DNA of 64,000 nt from Monoplex corrugatus. Taxonomy: Eukaryota; Mollusca; Gastropoda; Littorinimorpha; Ranellidae. The DNA lies in the NCBI GenBank assembly GCA_030674185.1, contig JAPXFY010000031.1, positions 45,499,194 to 45,563,193 of the forward strand. Direction: 5' to 3'. Positions 10,043 to 21,589 of the stretch are shown piece after piece (position 1 is the first letter of the stretch; every line of letters starts with the position of its first letter). Made by a program: the position numbers and the translations under genes. A model generated the notes under the pieces. The model saw only the letters and a program-made list of their open reading frames with translations, searched no databases and was not told the origin of the DNA.

Positions 10043-11071
10043 ATGCCTCCACGACGAAAATTGAGCGAGTTTGAGAGAGGACGAGCTGTTGCATGGTTCC
10101 AAGATGGTGTTCCCAAGCGAGAAGTGGCCAGGCGACTTCAGGTGTCCATCTCGGTCATTGTCAGACTGATTCAACGCTTCACAGCCACTGGGAGGGTCCA
10201 TGAAAGACGCAGATCTGGTCGACCGAAGAAGACAAACCCACGTGAAGATCGTCTCATTGAACGACAAGCCCTGCAGACAAGAACAGCCTCTTCCAGCATC
10301 ATTGGAAGGCAGCTGAGGGTGGCTACTAACATCAACATCAGCCAGCAGACCAAACGGAACCGCCTTCATGGGTTTAACCTCCATTCTCGTCGCCCAGCTG
10401 TATGGCCACTCTTAACTCCAGCCCATAGGGCAGCACGCTGCGCCTTCTGCAGACGTCACGTGAGGTGGACACGTCAGCAATGGTCCCAGGTCCTGTTCAG
10501 TGATGAATCACGCTTCACCATGAACCACAACGACGGCCGACTGAGGGTCTGGAGGCGCCCAGGGCAACGCTTTATTGACACCACTGTCCAAGAAAAGGTG
10601 GCCTTTGGTGGAGGTTCTGTAATGGTCTGGGGGGCCTTCAGCCTTCACCACAGAACACCCTTGTATCATGTACAGGGTAACCTGACTGGCCTCCGATACC
10701 GGGATGAGATCCTTCGACTGCTGGCTGTGCCTACACTGCAGCAGATGGGACCGACGGCTGTCTACCAGGATGACAACGCTCGCCCCCACAGGGCAAGGGT
10801 GGTCAACGACTTCCTGCAGCAGTCTGGAGTCAACAGAATGGAGTGGCCAGCATGCAGTCCCGATCTCAACCCGATTGAGAACCTCTGGGATGAGCTGGAT
10901 CGCAAAGTGAGGAGCAACCACCCCCCTCCCAGGGATGCCCAACACCTCTACCAGATGCTGCAGGCTGAGTGGCAGGCGCTTCCACAGAGGATCTTCACCA
11001 ACCTGGTCAACTCGATGAGGACTCGCTGCGTCGAGTGCCAGAACAGCCATGGCAGTTACACGCATTACTGA
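10043..11071 (+). CDS. Tc1-family transposase, intact DD34E
   Basis: 342 codons from MPPRRKLSEFERGRAVAW to a TGA at 11069-11071. An upstream ATG at 9899 is in frame, but its 48 extra residues are Cys-rich and unlike the family, and a TATA-like box lies between, so the ATG at 10043 is chosen. Residues about 10-65 form the paired-type helix-turn-helix (GVPKREVARRLQVS), followed by a GRPKKT AT-hook-like motif that binds the inverted repeats. The catalytic triad is present: Asp in VLFSDESRF, Asp in YQDDNARPH and Glu in DLNPIENLW, with 34 residues between the last two (DD34E). GGGSVMVWGAF is the usual Gly-rich box. Length and motifs are normal and there are no frame breaks, so it may be functional. 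The copy at 29578-30641 is broken. Confidence 0.93.
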   Translation: MPPRRKLSEFERGRAVAWFQDGVPKREVARRLQVSISVIVRLIQRFTATGRVHERRRSGRPKKTNPREDRLIERQALQTRTASSSIIGRQLRVATNINISQQTKRNRLHGFNLHSRRPAVWPLLTPAHRAARCAFCRRHVRWTRQQWSQVLFSDESRFTMNHNDGRLRVWRRPGQRFIDTTVQEKVAFGGGSVMVWGAFSLHHRTPLYHVQGNLTGLRYRDEILRLLAVPTLQQMGPTAVYQDDNARPHRARVVNDFLQQSGVNRMEWPACSPDLNPIENLWDELDRKVRSNHPPPRDAQHLYQMLQAEWQALPQRIFTNLVNSMRTRCVECQNSHGSYTHY

Positions 11072-11315
11072 ACTTTTGGGAGCATCAGAATGCCCTGTCT
11101 TGTGATTTCAATGACTTTGGGAAATCAAATTTCGATACGTACCCACTTTGATCAAATGTACACACCAAACGATTGCTCGAAATTGAAGGCAATTGTGTAT
11201 CGTTATCACTAAAGCATGGAATTAAATGTTTGCCAAACTTCAACGCATTGGCTTTCTTATTTTGAAAGTTATGAATTTTTGTGCAAGTGATCCTTAACTT
11301 TTTGTGCGTAGTGTA

Positions 11316-12044
11316 GATTATAATGATAAACTAAGAAACAGATGTCACACTGCAGGGTAATGGTTTGAAGGGAACAATATTTTAAGTGCTGTTCTGTATG
11401 AAAGATATCAAGCTGACTGAGTGACAGACAGAGGGTAGTAGATGTGACGATCAGAAGTCTGCTTTCCAAATAAAGTGACGCCGCAAGGCTGTATTTTTGC
11501 TTTTGACAGTTCCGACAGTTATGGAATGGAGACTGACATGCTGGACTGAATTTTAGAGAGTGAGCTCACCTCTCATGTTTGAATTGAGAGGGTTAAGAGT
11601 ACATGTAGAATAACATTTTAGGGAATGACGTGATGGTTTGGCGTGTGAAAGACGTACAGAATGCATGTAATGGAGAGTCCTGATTTAGTTTGTGTTGAAC
11701 TTGAAGTCATCTGCAGATTCACCAAACTGCTAAGGCTGTGCAGATTCAGATTTTTTTTCCTTTTATTTATTTATTTATGTATTTTTTTAATATTGTGGGC
11801 TGGTTTGTTTATTAGAAATGTCAGGTGCTACTGCTTCAGTGCTTGTCTCATTTGGATCTGGTAGTGTCACAGTGTGTGTGTGTGGAATGTGAAGGTTGAG
11901 CTTGTGTATATATGTCCATGTGAGACTGTGATCCTGTGTGTCACACTGTGTGTGTGATGCTAAATAGGTATCTGCTTTTTAAATAAAGACTGAATTTAAA
12001 AAATATGTTCGGTTACAATCATGTCTTATAATATATATATATAT
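11316..12044. other. No recognisable gene
   Basis: AT-rich sequence with a (TTTA)n stretch near 11765 and TG runs near 11875. No gene or known repeat was recognised. Confidence 0.5.
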
Positions 12045-15000
12045 ATGACTCCATAGTGGAGATAAATAATTGTGGCTCTGACTATTTTGCAATCTGCATA
12101 TAGTGTGAAGACATATGGTTGCGGCTCTGAATATATTGTTACATGGCTCTGAAAGAGTGAATCTATTATGGATATATATATGTGGAGATATGTGTTTGTA
12201 GCTCTGCATATATTGTGGAGATATATGTTTGTAGCTCTGCATATATTGTGGAGATATATGTTTGTAGCTCTGCATATATTGTGGAGATATATGTTTGTAG
12301 CTCTGCATATATTGTGGAGATATATATATGTTGGTAGCTCTGCATATATTATGGAGATATATATATGTTGGTAGCTCTGCATATATTGTGGAGATATATA
12401 TATGTTGGTAGCTCTGCATATATTGTGGAGATATGTGTTTGTAGCTCTGCATATATTGTGGAGATATATGTCGTAGCTCTGCATATATTATGGAGATATA
12501 TGTCGTTGTAGCTCTGCATATATTATGGAGATATATGTCGTTGTAGCTCTGCATATATTATGGAGATATATGTCGTTGTAGCTCTGCATATATTGTGGAG
12601 ATATATGTCGTTGTAGCTCTGCATATATTGTGGAGATATATGTCGTTGTAGCTCTGCATATATTATGGAGATATATGTCGTTGTAGCTCTGCATATATTG
12701 TGGAGATATATGTCGTTGTAGCTCTGCATATATTGTGGAGATATATGTCGTTGTAGCTCTGCATATATTATGGAGATATATGTCATAGCTCTGCATATAT
12801 TGTGGAGATATATGTCGTTGTAGCTCTGCATATATTATGGAGATATATGTCGTTGTAGCTCTGCATATATTGTGGAGATATATGTCGTTGTAGCTCTGCA
12901 TATATTATGGAGATATATGTCGTTGTAGCTCTGCATATATTGTGGAGATATATGTCGTTGTAGCTCTGAATATATTGTGGAGATATGTCGTTGTAGCTCT
13001 GCATATATTGTGGAGATATGTCGTTGTAGCTCTGAATATATTGTGGAGATATGTTTGTAGCTCTGCATATATTGTGGAGATATATGTCGTTGTAGCTCTG
13101 AATATATTGTGGAGATATGTCGTTGTAGCTCTGCATATATTGTGGAGATATGTCGTTGTAGCTCTGAATATATTGTGGAGATATGTTTGTAGCTCTGCAT
13201 ATATTGTGGAGATATATGTCGTTGTAGCTCTGAATATATTGTGGAGATATGTCGTTGTAGCTCTGCATATATTGTGGAGATATGTCGTTGTAGCTCTGAA
13301 TATATTGTGGAGATATGTTTGTAGCTCTGCATATATTGTGGAGATATGTCGTTGTAGCTCTGAATATATTGTGGAGATATGTCGTTGTAGCTCTGCATAT
13401 ATTGTGGAGATATGTCATTGTAGCTCTGCATATTTGTAATAGTTTGTAGCTGCATATATTGTGGAGATATGTCGTTGTAGCTCTGATATATATTGTGGAG
13501 ATAGTTTGTATCTGCAATTGTGGAGATAGTCTTAGCTCTGAATATATATTGTGGAGATATGTTTGTAGCTCTGCATATATTGTGGAGATATGTCGTTGTA
13601 GCTCTGAATATATATTGTGGAGATATAGTTCTGCATATATTGTGGAGATATGTTTGTAGCTCTGCATATATTGTGGAGATATGTTTGTAGCTCTGCATAT
13701 ATTGTGGAGATATGTCATTGTAGCTCTGAATATATGTGGAGATATAGTTCTGCATATATTGTGGAGATATTTTGTAGCTCTGCATATATTTGGGGATATG
13801 TCATTGTAGCTCTGAAATATATTGTGGAGATATGTGTACTCTGCATATATTGTGGAGATATGTCATTGTAGCTCTGAAATATATTGTGGAGTATAGTTCT
13901 GCAAAATATTGTGAGAGATATGTTTGTAGCTCTGCATATATTGTGGAGATATGTTTGTAGCTCTGCATATATTGTGGAGATATGTCATTGTAGCTCTGAA
14001 TATATTGTGGAGATATAGTTCTGCATATTGTGGAGATATGTTTGTAGCTCTGCATATATTGTGGAGATATATGTTTGTAGCTCTGCATATATTGTGGAGA
14101 TATGTTTGTAGCTCTGCATATATTGTGAGATATGTTGTAGCTCTGCATATATTGTGGAGATATGTTGTTGTAGCTCTGAATTATTGTGGAGATATGTTCT
14201 GCATATATTGTAGGAGATTATCGTTATGGTCTGAATTATTGTGAAAAATGTGTTTGTGGCTCTGAATATATTGTGGAGATATGTCGTAAGCTCTGCAGTA
14301 CATTGTGGAGATGTATGGTTGTGGCTCTGCATACATTGTGGAGATATATGGTTGTGGCTCTGAATATTGTGGAGATATATGGTTGTGGCTCTGAATATTG
14401 TGGAGATGTAATGGTTGTGGCTCTGAATATATTGTGGAGATATATGGTTGTGGCTCTGAATTATTGTGGAGATATATGGGTGTGGTCTGAATGTATTGTG
14501 GATAATGGTTGTGCCTGATATTGTGGATATATGGTTGTGGTCTGATAATTGTGGAAATATATGGTATGGCTTCAATATGTTTGTGGAGATAATGTTGTGG
14601 GCTCTGATATATTGTGGAGAGATATATGGTTGTGGGTCTGCATGTATTGGAGATATATGGTTTGTGGGTCTGATGTATTGTGTGGAGATATATGGTTGTG
14701 GGTCTGCATGTATTGTGGAGATATATGGTTGTGGGTCTGCATGTATTGTGGAGATATATGGTTGTGGGTCTGCATGTATTGTGGAGATATATGGTTGGGT
14801 CTGCATGTATTGTGGAGATATATGGTTGTGGGTCTGCATGTATTGTGGAGATATATGGTTGGGTGTTGCATGTATTGTGGAGATATATGGTTTGTGGGTC
14901 TGCATGTATTGTGGAGATATATGGTTGTGGTCTGCATGTATTGTGGAGATATTGGTTGTGGGTCTGCATGTATTGTGGAGATATGTTTGGGGTCTGCATG

Positions 15001-15650
15001 TATTGTGGAGATGAGATATATGGTTGTGGGTCTGCATGTATTGTGGAATATATGGTTGTGGGTCTGCATGTATTGTGGAGATATATGGTTTGTGGGTCTG
15101 CATGTATTGTGGAGATATGTGGTTGTGGGTCTGCATGTATTGTGGAGATATATGGTTGTGGGTCTGCATGTATTGTGGAGATATATGGTTGTGGGTCTGC
15201 ATGTATTGTGGAGATTATGGTTGTGGGTCTGCATGTATTGTGGAGATATATGTTGTGGGTTGCATGTATTGTGGAGATATATGGTTGTGGGTCTGCATGA
15301 TTGTGGAGATATATGGTTGTGGGTCTGCATGTATTGTGGATATATGGTTGTGGGTCTGATGTATTGTGGAGATTATGGTTGTGTGGTCTGCATGTATTGT
15401 GGAGATATGTGGTTGTGGGTCTGCATGTATTGTGGAATATGGTTGTAGGTCTGCATGTATTGTGAAGATATATGGTTGTGGGTGTATGTATTGTGGATAT
15501 ATATGGTTGTGGGTCTGTATGTATTGTGGAGATACATGGTTGTGGGTCTGTATGTATTGTGGATATATATGGTTGTGGGTCTGCATGTATTGTGGAGATA
15601 CATGGTTGTGGTCTGTATGTATTGTGGAGATAATGGTTGTGGGTCAGAAT
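12045..15650. repeat. 33-36 bp satellite array, about 3.6 kb
   Basis: Roughly a hundred copies of a unit read as ATATTGTGGAGATATATG joined to a linker and GCTCTGCAT. The linker drifts in blocks: TTTGTA (12180-12480), TCGTTGTA (12480-13440), mixed and indel-rich (13440-14640), then GGTTGTGGGT with CATGTATT (14640-15650). The 12960-13400 part shows a higher-order pattern alternating GAATATATT and GCATATATT monomers. Long open frames on both strands follow from the unit length and do not encode a protein. Confidence 0.96.
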
Positions 15651-15714
15651 AGACAAAGTATACTCTTGTACATTGATTTTGTATGGAAGTGTTATGTTTT
15701 GTGAAATTGAAGAG

Positions 15715-15860
15715 GAAGACAGTGTGGGTGGTAATTTTGATCAACTCAGGCCTTAGCGTGGCACACTTGTGATTTTGGCAAATTCAGACATGGATGGTAA
15801 TTTCGATCAACTCAGGCCTTAGCATGGTATACTTGTAGATTTTGGCAAAGCAGACCTGGA
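15715..15860. repeat. Direct dimer
   Basis: Two copies of a unit with ATCAACTCAGGCCTTAGC followed by ACTTGT and GATTTTGGCAAA, just beyond the satellite. Their function is unknown. Confidence 0.8.
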
Positions 15861-16146
15861 TTATTGACCCAACGGTGTTGTATTGTGTTATGGTTTGTCT
15901 GTACAGTTTACTGTTGAAAAGTGAAGATTGATTTGATCAGTTAGTCAATCTCTCTTTCCCCGTCACTGTCTCTTCTGTCTGTCTCTCCCCTTCCCTCTTT
16001 CTGTGTGTGTGTGTTTGTGTGTCCGTCTGTCTCATTTCATGCGGTCGCTCTTGCTCCTCTTTGTCTGTCTTCTGTCTTCCTCTGCCTCTATTTCTCTTTT
16101 TTTTTTTTTTAAAGTATGTTTAATGTTAATTTTTTTCTATTTTCAG

Positions 16147-16295
16147 GTATGTTCACACTACAGCCATGGGATCTTGGACTCTCAGAAAACCATGACCCAC
16201 CTTTACAGGAAGTTGCTGTGACAGCTACAACGTCTGGGATTGAAGGCAGGAACAGTAGAAAGGACATGATGAGTCAGGTCAGGGTTGCTCAATGA
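16147..16295 (+). CDS. Possible terminal exon (GMFTLQPWDLGL...)
   Basis: A strong acceptor, with a long pyrimidine tract from 15955 and TTCTATTTTCAG ending at 16146. The frame set by a phase-1 donor reads a Gly then MFTLQPWDLGLSENHD and ends at TGA 16293-16295, giving 48 codons. This phase matches the exon at 3547-3646, 12.5 kb upstream. Together they would make or finish a small acidic protein, with the OTU element, the Tc1 element and the satellite in the intron. I do not recognise the family. Another frame (VCSHYSHGILDSQ) is also open, so the reading is uncertain. Confidence 0.4.
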
Positions 16296-16525
16296 CCCAT
16301 AAGGTTATAATAAGATCATGGAGATAGGTCAGGGTTATTCTATAACCCCTAAGGTTGTAGTAAGATGGAGATAGGTCAGGGTTGTTCTATGACCCCTAAG
16401 GTTGTAGTAAGATGGAGATAGGTCAGGGTTGTTCTATAACCCCTAAGGTTGTAGTAAGATGGAGATAGGTCAGGGTTGTTCTATAACCCCTAAGGTTGTA
16501 GTAAGATGGAGATAGGTCAGGGTTG
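16270..16525. repeat. Tandem repeat, unit about 57 bp
   Basis: About five copies of GATAGGTCAGGGTTGTTCTA followed by TAACCCCTAAGGTTGTAGTA. The first copy overlaps the stop codon of the possible exon. Confidence 0.9.
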
Positions 16526-16611
16526 AAAATGTTCCTTGGCATTACCAATACAACCAACACATTCCTAGCTGTCAACTTCATTAGAAACAATTCCAGCAAT
16601 TTGTAAACATT

Positions 16612-16775
16612 TCAGAGACCTCAAAGAGGATGGCTGACCACAGATCTCAAAGGTCTACGATCAGAGACCTCAAAGAGGATGGCTGACCACAGATCTCAAA
16701 GGTCTTCGATCAGAGACCTCAAACATGATGGCTGGCCACAGATCTCAAAGGTCTACAATCAGAGACCTCAAACAT
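16612..16775. repeat. Tandem repeat, unit 49 bp
   Basis: Three copies of a unit starting CAGAGACCTCAAA and containing GGCTGACCACAGATCTCAAA. The sequence from 16790 to 17150 is AT-rich without a gene. Confidence 0.9.
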
Positions 16776-17478
16776 GACCTATCCAAAAAACTAAAGCAGA
16801 AGCACATTGTTTCAAAAATTGTTTCCATTTCTCAAAGCTTACCATATCCTATTTTGGTCAGCCTTCAAAAAACCAAAAAAGAAATCCACCTATTCAACGA
16901 AAAAAATAGGACAGGTGAATTTTTTCAGCCATGAGGTTTTTAGCAGCAATACCCTACAGACTTAAATCAGCTTTCCATCCTCAGCTAAAGATTAAGGATT
17001 AGGTAAGTTTAACTGATCTGTTTTTGTATAAAATCTAGCACTTTTTTTTTCGTGTACATGAAGTACCTGTATGTTTTATGAAATAGGTATTTTTATTGTA
17101 TTTCTAGTTCCTATTTGAACACTGGTAGTCATCTTAAGGTATATATGTTCTACACGTCATTATTGAAGGGCCAGGAACGTTTTTGAGTCAATTTTTGAAA
17201 GGAGAAATAACCTATTTTCTCTTACTCTTTTCTCCAATTCGTTGCCGTAACTGAATGGATAAGAGCTCAGACAACATTGCAGTTTCCTTTTGGCACGTGT
17301 TTGGGGATTTGCCGATTTGCAATGGGCGGCCCAAGGAAGACAATTTCCACACGAAATTGTCGAATCTTCAGCAGGGTCTCTCTGACGACGCAGGCAAGGT
17401 AGCGACAAAATTCGCTTTGCACGTGCAAGGCAAGCCCTTTTTGAACACTACTCCAGCCAAAGTTGCCCGCAGACGAGG

Positions 17479-17486
17479 ATAAAAAG
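17479..17486 (+). promoter_or_regulatory. TATA-like box of Tc1 family 2
   Basis: ATAAAAAG in a GC-richer context, about 30 bp upstream of the transposase ATG. It is also present at 24166-24173 in the other copy. Confidence 0.45.
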
Positions 17487-17511
17487 GACCCGTTCTTGGT
17501 TCGTTTTAACC

Positions 17512-18530
17512 ATGCTTGCAAGACGACGGATGACGGATGAGCAGCGGGGGAGAGCCCTCGCTCTGCTTGATGAAGGCCTAGCGCAGCGGGAAGTTGCTAG
17601 ACGACTTGAAGTGTCGCATTCCACAATCCAGAGACTGCTGGAGCGCTTCAATGAGACTGGAGCAGTCCAGGAAAGGCGTCACACGGGTCGACCCAGAGTA
17701 ACGACAAGACAGCAAGACCGCTACCTTGCCCTCTCCATCCTGAGGGAAAGGGCATCCACTGCGGTGACCTTGAGGGGTCAGCTGAGGGACGCAACAGGTA
17801 CTAACATCAGCTGCAGCACGGTGAGAAGACGGCTACATGAGGCAAACTTGAGGTCACGGAGACCGGCCGTCCGACCCGTGCTGTCACCGGTCAACAGAGT
17901 GCGCCGCATGACCTGGGCCAGGGAGCACGTGACCTGGACAAGGCAACAGTGGGCCCGGGTCTTGTTTTCGGATGAGTCCAGGTTCACCCTGACCTTTAAC
18001 GATGGCCGGGCTCGGGTGTGGCGACGTCAAGGGGAGAGGTTCGCTGACGCCACTGTCCAAGAGCATAACCGGTACGGCGGCGGGTCGGTGATGGTGTGGG
18101 GTGGCATGAGCCGTGGTACCCGGACCCCCCTGCTCCCCATTGACGGCATCCTGAACGGGGTCCGGTACCGGGACGAGGTTCTGGCGGCCGTGGCACTGCC
18201 TGCGCTTGTGGACCTTGGTCAAGGCGCCATCTTCCAGGACGACAATGCACCTGCGCATCGAGCACGCCTTGTGACCGACTTCCTGGAGCAGCATGAAGTC
18301 GTCCGTATGGCCTGGCCAGCGTGCTCACCTGACCTGAACACCTCTGGGATGTGCTCGGGAGGCGCATCAGGGACAACCACCCCCCACCGGGCACCCTGGC
18401 CAGGCTGGTCGACATCCTGCAGATCGAGTGGGCGGCCATCCCTCAGGACACACTCCGTACCCTTGTGGGGTCGATGCATCGGGGCTGTGAAGCATGCATC
18501 CAGGCTCGGGGCGGACACACGCGATATTGA
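17512..18530 (+). pseudogene. Tc1 transposase, family 2, frameshifted (catalytic Glu deleted)
   Basis: Starts MLARRRMTDEQRGRAL, with helix-turn-helix LAQREVARRLEVSHSTIQRL and an AT-hook-like GRPRVT. The first two catalytic Asp (VLFSDESRF, FQDDNAPAH) are intact. At about 18338 the sequence goes directly from DLN to a shifted frame. Compared with 24199-25227, 10 bp (CCCAATTGAA) are missing between two TGAAC repeats. This removes the PIE block with the catalytic Glu and shifts the remaining roughly 60 codons out of frame. The downstream sequence still encodes the normal C-terminus in another frame, so this is one event in an otherwise fresh copy. It would make an inactive, possibly dominant-negative, protein. 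Confidence 0.93.
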
Positions 18531-18751
18531 AAACAGATTGGCCAAATCTGACACTTTCTGTTTTTTGAAAAGGGGGGGATGTTCCTTTAAATGCATGTGC
18601 TGTTCACTAATGGGTCATTGTGCTAATTTCTTTTTCCAAAACAGGTGTGGAAATGATGAAATAAAACATAGAATCAATTCTAAACATTGTCAATTATTTC
18701 AACTTAAAATTAGAGAGGAAGGAAGAAGTGGCCCTTAAATTATGATTAGGA

Positions 18752-18752
<1 letters not shown>

Positions 18753-18789
<37 letters not shown>
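18753..18789. repeat. (TA)n microsatellite at Tc1 end
   Basis: About 18 TA units directly at the right target site of copy A. The other copy has only four or five, so the tract is part of the target or grew after insertion. Confidence 0.9.
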
Positions 18790-18792
<3 letters not shown>

Positions 18793-19400
18793 TGATAAAA
18801 AAAAAAAAAGCCAATTGGACAAATTTGTACCCATATCGTTTCATTGAATAAACTATTGTTTTCATGCGTCTAACGGAACTTACGAAAATATTTGACTGCC
18901 AGAATCAACTTGTGCCACAGGAATTCAAACACTGCATTTTCATAATATAAATTCTATTTTCATATACATTGATACACATGACTGGACATAGAAATACATC
19001 CTTTACACATTGAAAAATTGTACATTGTGTACAAAGATGCATATATCATATATAGATTATAATTGTAAAAAACAATTGTACATTGTGTACAAAGATGCAT
19101 ATATAGATTATAATTGTAAAAAAAATTGTACATTGTGTACAAAGATGCATATATAATTATAATTGTAAAAAAAAATTCAGTGTACATATACACAGACTAC
19201 CTGTCATAATAAAACATTCTTGTATATCAACCATCACAACTCATTTGGACTTTTGCGCATTACAGTTTGCAAGACAGTATAATACATACAGAAGCACTGA
19301 TATCACATATCAGAGTACACACATTATTAAACATGCACAACTGAACGCGTGTACTTCCATGGACGTAGATATTTATATCATCATCATGTATGAATGACTA
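18790..19400. repeat. AT-rich region with 54-bp tandem triplet
   Basis: At 19016-19175 there are about three copies of AATTGTACATTGTGTACAAAG followed by ATGCATATA. TTGTACA itself is dyadic. No gene is seen in the rest. Confidence 0.7.
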
Positions 19401-19424
19401 CAAAAGGGGTTATATTTTATCAAT

Positions 19425-19570
19425 GTTAAAAGCTCAGACAACTAGGCACAGCCATATCAGGGCTATAATCTGAATACTTTTGAGTCGGTGGTGGGGGGGG
19501 GGGATGTAAAGAAAAATTAAAGTGTACATATCAATGCATAAGATCAGTTTTGAAGTATTGTAAAATGTAA
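19425..19570 (-). mobile_element. Dispersed family A tail fragment
   Basis: AGCCATATCAGGGCTATAAT and the following block match the complement of the family A tail. A G run (19491-19504) follows, and the region 19570-19885 has no clear gene. Confidence 0.5.
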
Positions 19571-19885
19571 AGGCCCTCCTCAGAGGGGTGTTAAACCCTA
19601 CGTTTCTCAGTCTGTTCAGCCGTCAAAACTTGCCAGTGTTGAGAAACCCAGTCTCCCTGGGAAATCTGCCCTCCCTCCCCGGCCATCTGGGAGCAGCTCC
19701 ACATTTAGTGTGGGAGGGCCAAAAGTAATTCTTGGAGATGAAAAAATCCAGGGCTTAAAGGGCCTAAGCCCTCACTGCCTGCAGGTCTGACTACCTAAAA
19801 AAGCAGAGGAAAAAATAGAAAATAAATACGCACCATTGCAGTATGAGGAAGATGAAACATATGGACTGAATTTGTCTTCTAGTTC

Positions 19886-20010
19886 CAAGTTCATATTGCT
19901 TATAGCCCAGCTGACTACTAGAGCCATATCATGGCTTACACTATGTCAAAAACAACCCAGTCAAGATAAAATTAAAAACAATGTTCACCGTTAACCCTGA
20001 ATTTGTTTTT
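19886..20010 (-). mobile_element. LINE 3'-UTR end, inverted copy
   Basis: The complement matches the sequence after the RNase H remnant at 21530-21650 (TTAACGGTGAGCACG..., ATCTTACCCTGGTTGTCATT, TTAGCCCTGATATGGCT). The same LINE 3' end therefore brackets the 20030-21530 region in opposite orientations. Confidence 0.7.
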
Positions 20011-20029
20011 TTTCCCGCTGAAAATGAAG

Positions 20030-21530
20030 ACTTGTCCATTGGAACATAAACAGGTGTCAAATTAGAGGAGCTCCAGCTACTGTGCCGTGACCTGCAGCCT
20101 GTTGTACTGGCCTATAAGAAACGTTACTGTGTAAACAGAAAAGTTTTTCTCTATGGATTTCATCATTTCCAAACTAGCACAACCTAAAGACGGAGTAGTA
20201 ACAGGTGGAGCGTCTTTTCTACACAGGTCGTTTCATTTAGCCCTGTCAATCTGAACACTTCTTTGCAAGCAGCAGCAGCAAGGGTATCTCTAGACAAACC
20301 ATAACCATTTGCTTTCTGTACTACCTCCATCCGTACCTTAAAGTACTGGATCCCATTCACCATCAAGGACTCCACCTCTGTCTTGGTGCTTTCAGAACAG
20401 TAGTTTGTACATGGAGGCAGGGGAGCTGTCCCTGAGCAACCATAGACTGAAACCTTAAAGTTCCGTTTGAAACTGTTCTCTGAACCGGAAAACCCAGCCT
20501 TCGACCCCAGATTTCAAAGTCAATTTGAAAAACATCCGAAAATCACTCCGTCCTCATATGGAAAAGGCAGATATGAATTTAGCAGTTACTGACTTCTCAA
20601 TTTCAAGACAGTCCACTATGGACCTTGAAAACACCAAAGGTGTTTTGATCTTGCTTCCATAAATACAGTACCAGTTCACTGGCGTACAAGTCGTTTTATG
20701 CAGAACTGTCAGAAATTTCTGTCATCCCACAAAATCTTCACTGAGGGATCAAAATCTGAAGGTGTTGTTGCTGCTGTGTTCTGTTATGCGGTTCCCAATC
20801 AACCATTTTAAAAACATTCCGTCCAACAGTTCTGTTTACACTGCGGAACTAACTGCTCTGGTTTTGGTACTAAAAATGGTGTCCAAATCCAAAGTAAGTT
20901 TTTTTTTCCCCCGACTCCCTTTCTGCTTTGCAGGCAATTGCTGGCCAAAACAGTCACCCTGATCTTTTGAAGTTCTTCAAACTGTTTTTGACTCTTACAA
21001 ATGAAGGTTACCAGATTGATTTTGCCTGGATTCCTGTCCATGTTGGTATTGGAGGCAATGAAAAGGCTGACTGCCTGGCCAAGAATGCCACAAGGGAAAA
21101 GATGTTTAAATCCTTCATTCCTTACACCAATGTAAAATCCAAAGTACACAGTTAAGTGAGAAAACTGGCAGGAGGACTGGGATGAACAGACGTAACTTTT
21201 CCAAATCTGCCATAACCTGAGATAAATTCTCCCAGCGGCTGCAGGGAACCGTAAGAAAGGTTCACACAGGTCACACATCCTACACTCATTCGTACCTTTT
21301 AAAAAATAAAGCACCGTGGTGTATACCATGTGACCAGCCATTGAGTATCAGACACCTTTATTGCTGTTATACAACGCGAGACAAAAGCACTACACAGCGG
21401 ACTCCTTAAAGAACCTCATCCGAGACGTCCCTCCTGATGCAATTTTCCAGTTTTTACAAGAGATCGATAGATGTCACCTGATATTTTACATTAAGTATGG
21501 TTTTCTTTAATTGCATTTTAGACTTAAAAG
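20030..21530 (+). pseudogene. Decayed Jockey/I-type LINE, RNase H region
   Basis: Around 20730-21160, in shifting frames, an RNase H domain is visible: FTEGSKSEGVVAA (first Asp region changed to Glu), VYTAELTALVLVLKMV (Glu of the RNase H core), then DFAWIPVHVGIGGNEKADC with the conserved H-x-G and the Asp of the last motif. Upstream, pieces such as PFTIKDSTSVLVLSE and downstream AAGNRKKGSHRSHI-like pieces fit the linker and C-terminus of such LINE proteins. Stops and frameshifts are frequent. RNase H removes the RNA strand during reverse transcription. This copy is inactive. Confidence 0.7.
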
Positions 21531-21589
21531 GTTAACGGTGAGCACGAGTTTTTAACTGCTCTTTTATCTTACCCTGGTTGTCATTTTTG

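Larger units (their letters stand above)
9681..11313 (+). mobile_element. Complete Tc1-family DNA transposon, family 1 copy 1
   Basis: 1633 bp. It is flanked by TA at 9679-9680 and 11314-11315. Terminal inverted repeats read AGCTACGCACAAAAAGT at the left and, complemented, CACTACGCACAAAAAGT at the right, extending to AAGGATCACT. A related minus-strand copy at 29370-30967 gives the same ends. It contains one transposase gene, with TATA and leader inside the left half. It would move by cut-and-paste into TA sites. Confidence 0.93.
17153..18752 (+). mobile_element. Tc1-family transposon, family 2 copy A (disabled)
   Basis: 1600 bp between TA dinucleotides (17151-17152 and 18753-18754). The left end is CACGTCATTATTGAAGGGCC. 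The right end, complemented, reads CTCCTAATCATAATTTAAGG, so the inverted repeats are imperfect and share TAA/GAAGGGCCA. It is nearly identical to 23840-25449 over its whole length. Its right end runs straight into a (TA)n tract. Confidence 0.9.

Noticed and set aside
10508..11065. 185-codon minus-strand frame opposite the Tc1 transposase
   Set aside because: An antisense shadow of a GC-rich coding sequence whose sense frame has the full DD34E motifs.
12160..15656. Long open frames (up to about 490 codons) in the satellite
   Set aside because: They arise from repeat units that lack stops in some frames; several frames on both strands are open over the same bases, and peptides are simple repeats.
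17155..17500. 75-84 codon open frames upstream of the Tc1 family 2 genes, on both strands
   Set aside because: They lie in the transposon's left non-coding region, are identical in both copies because the copies are young, and match no domain I know.
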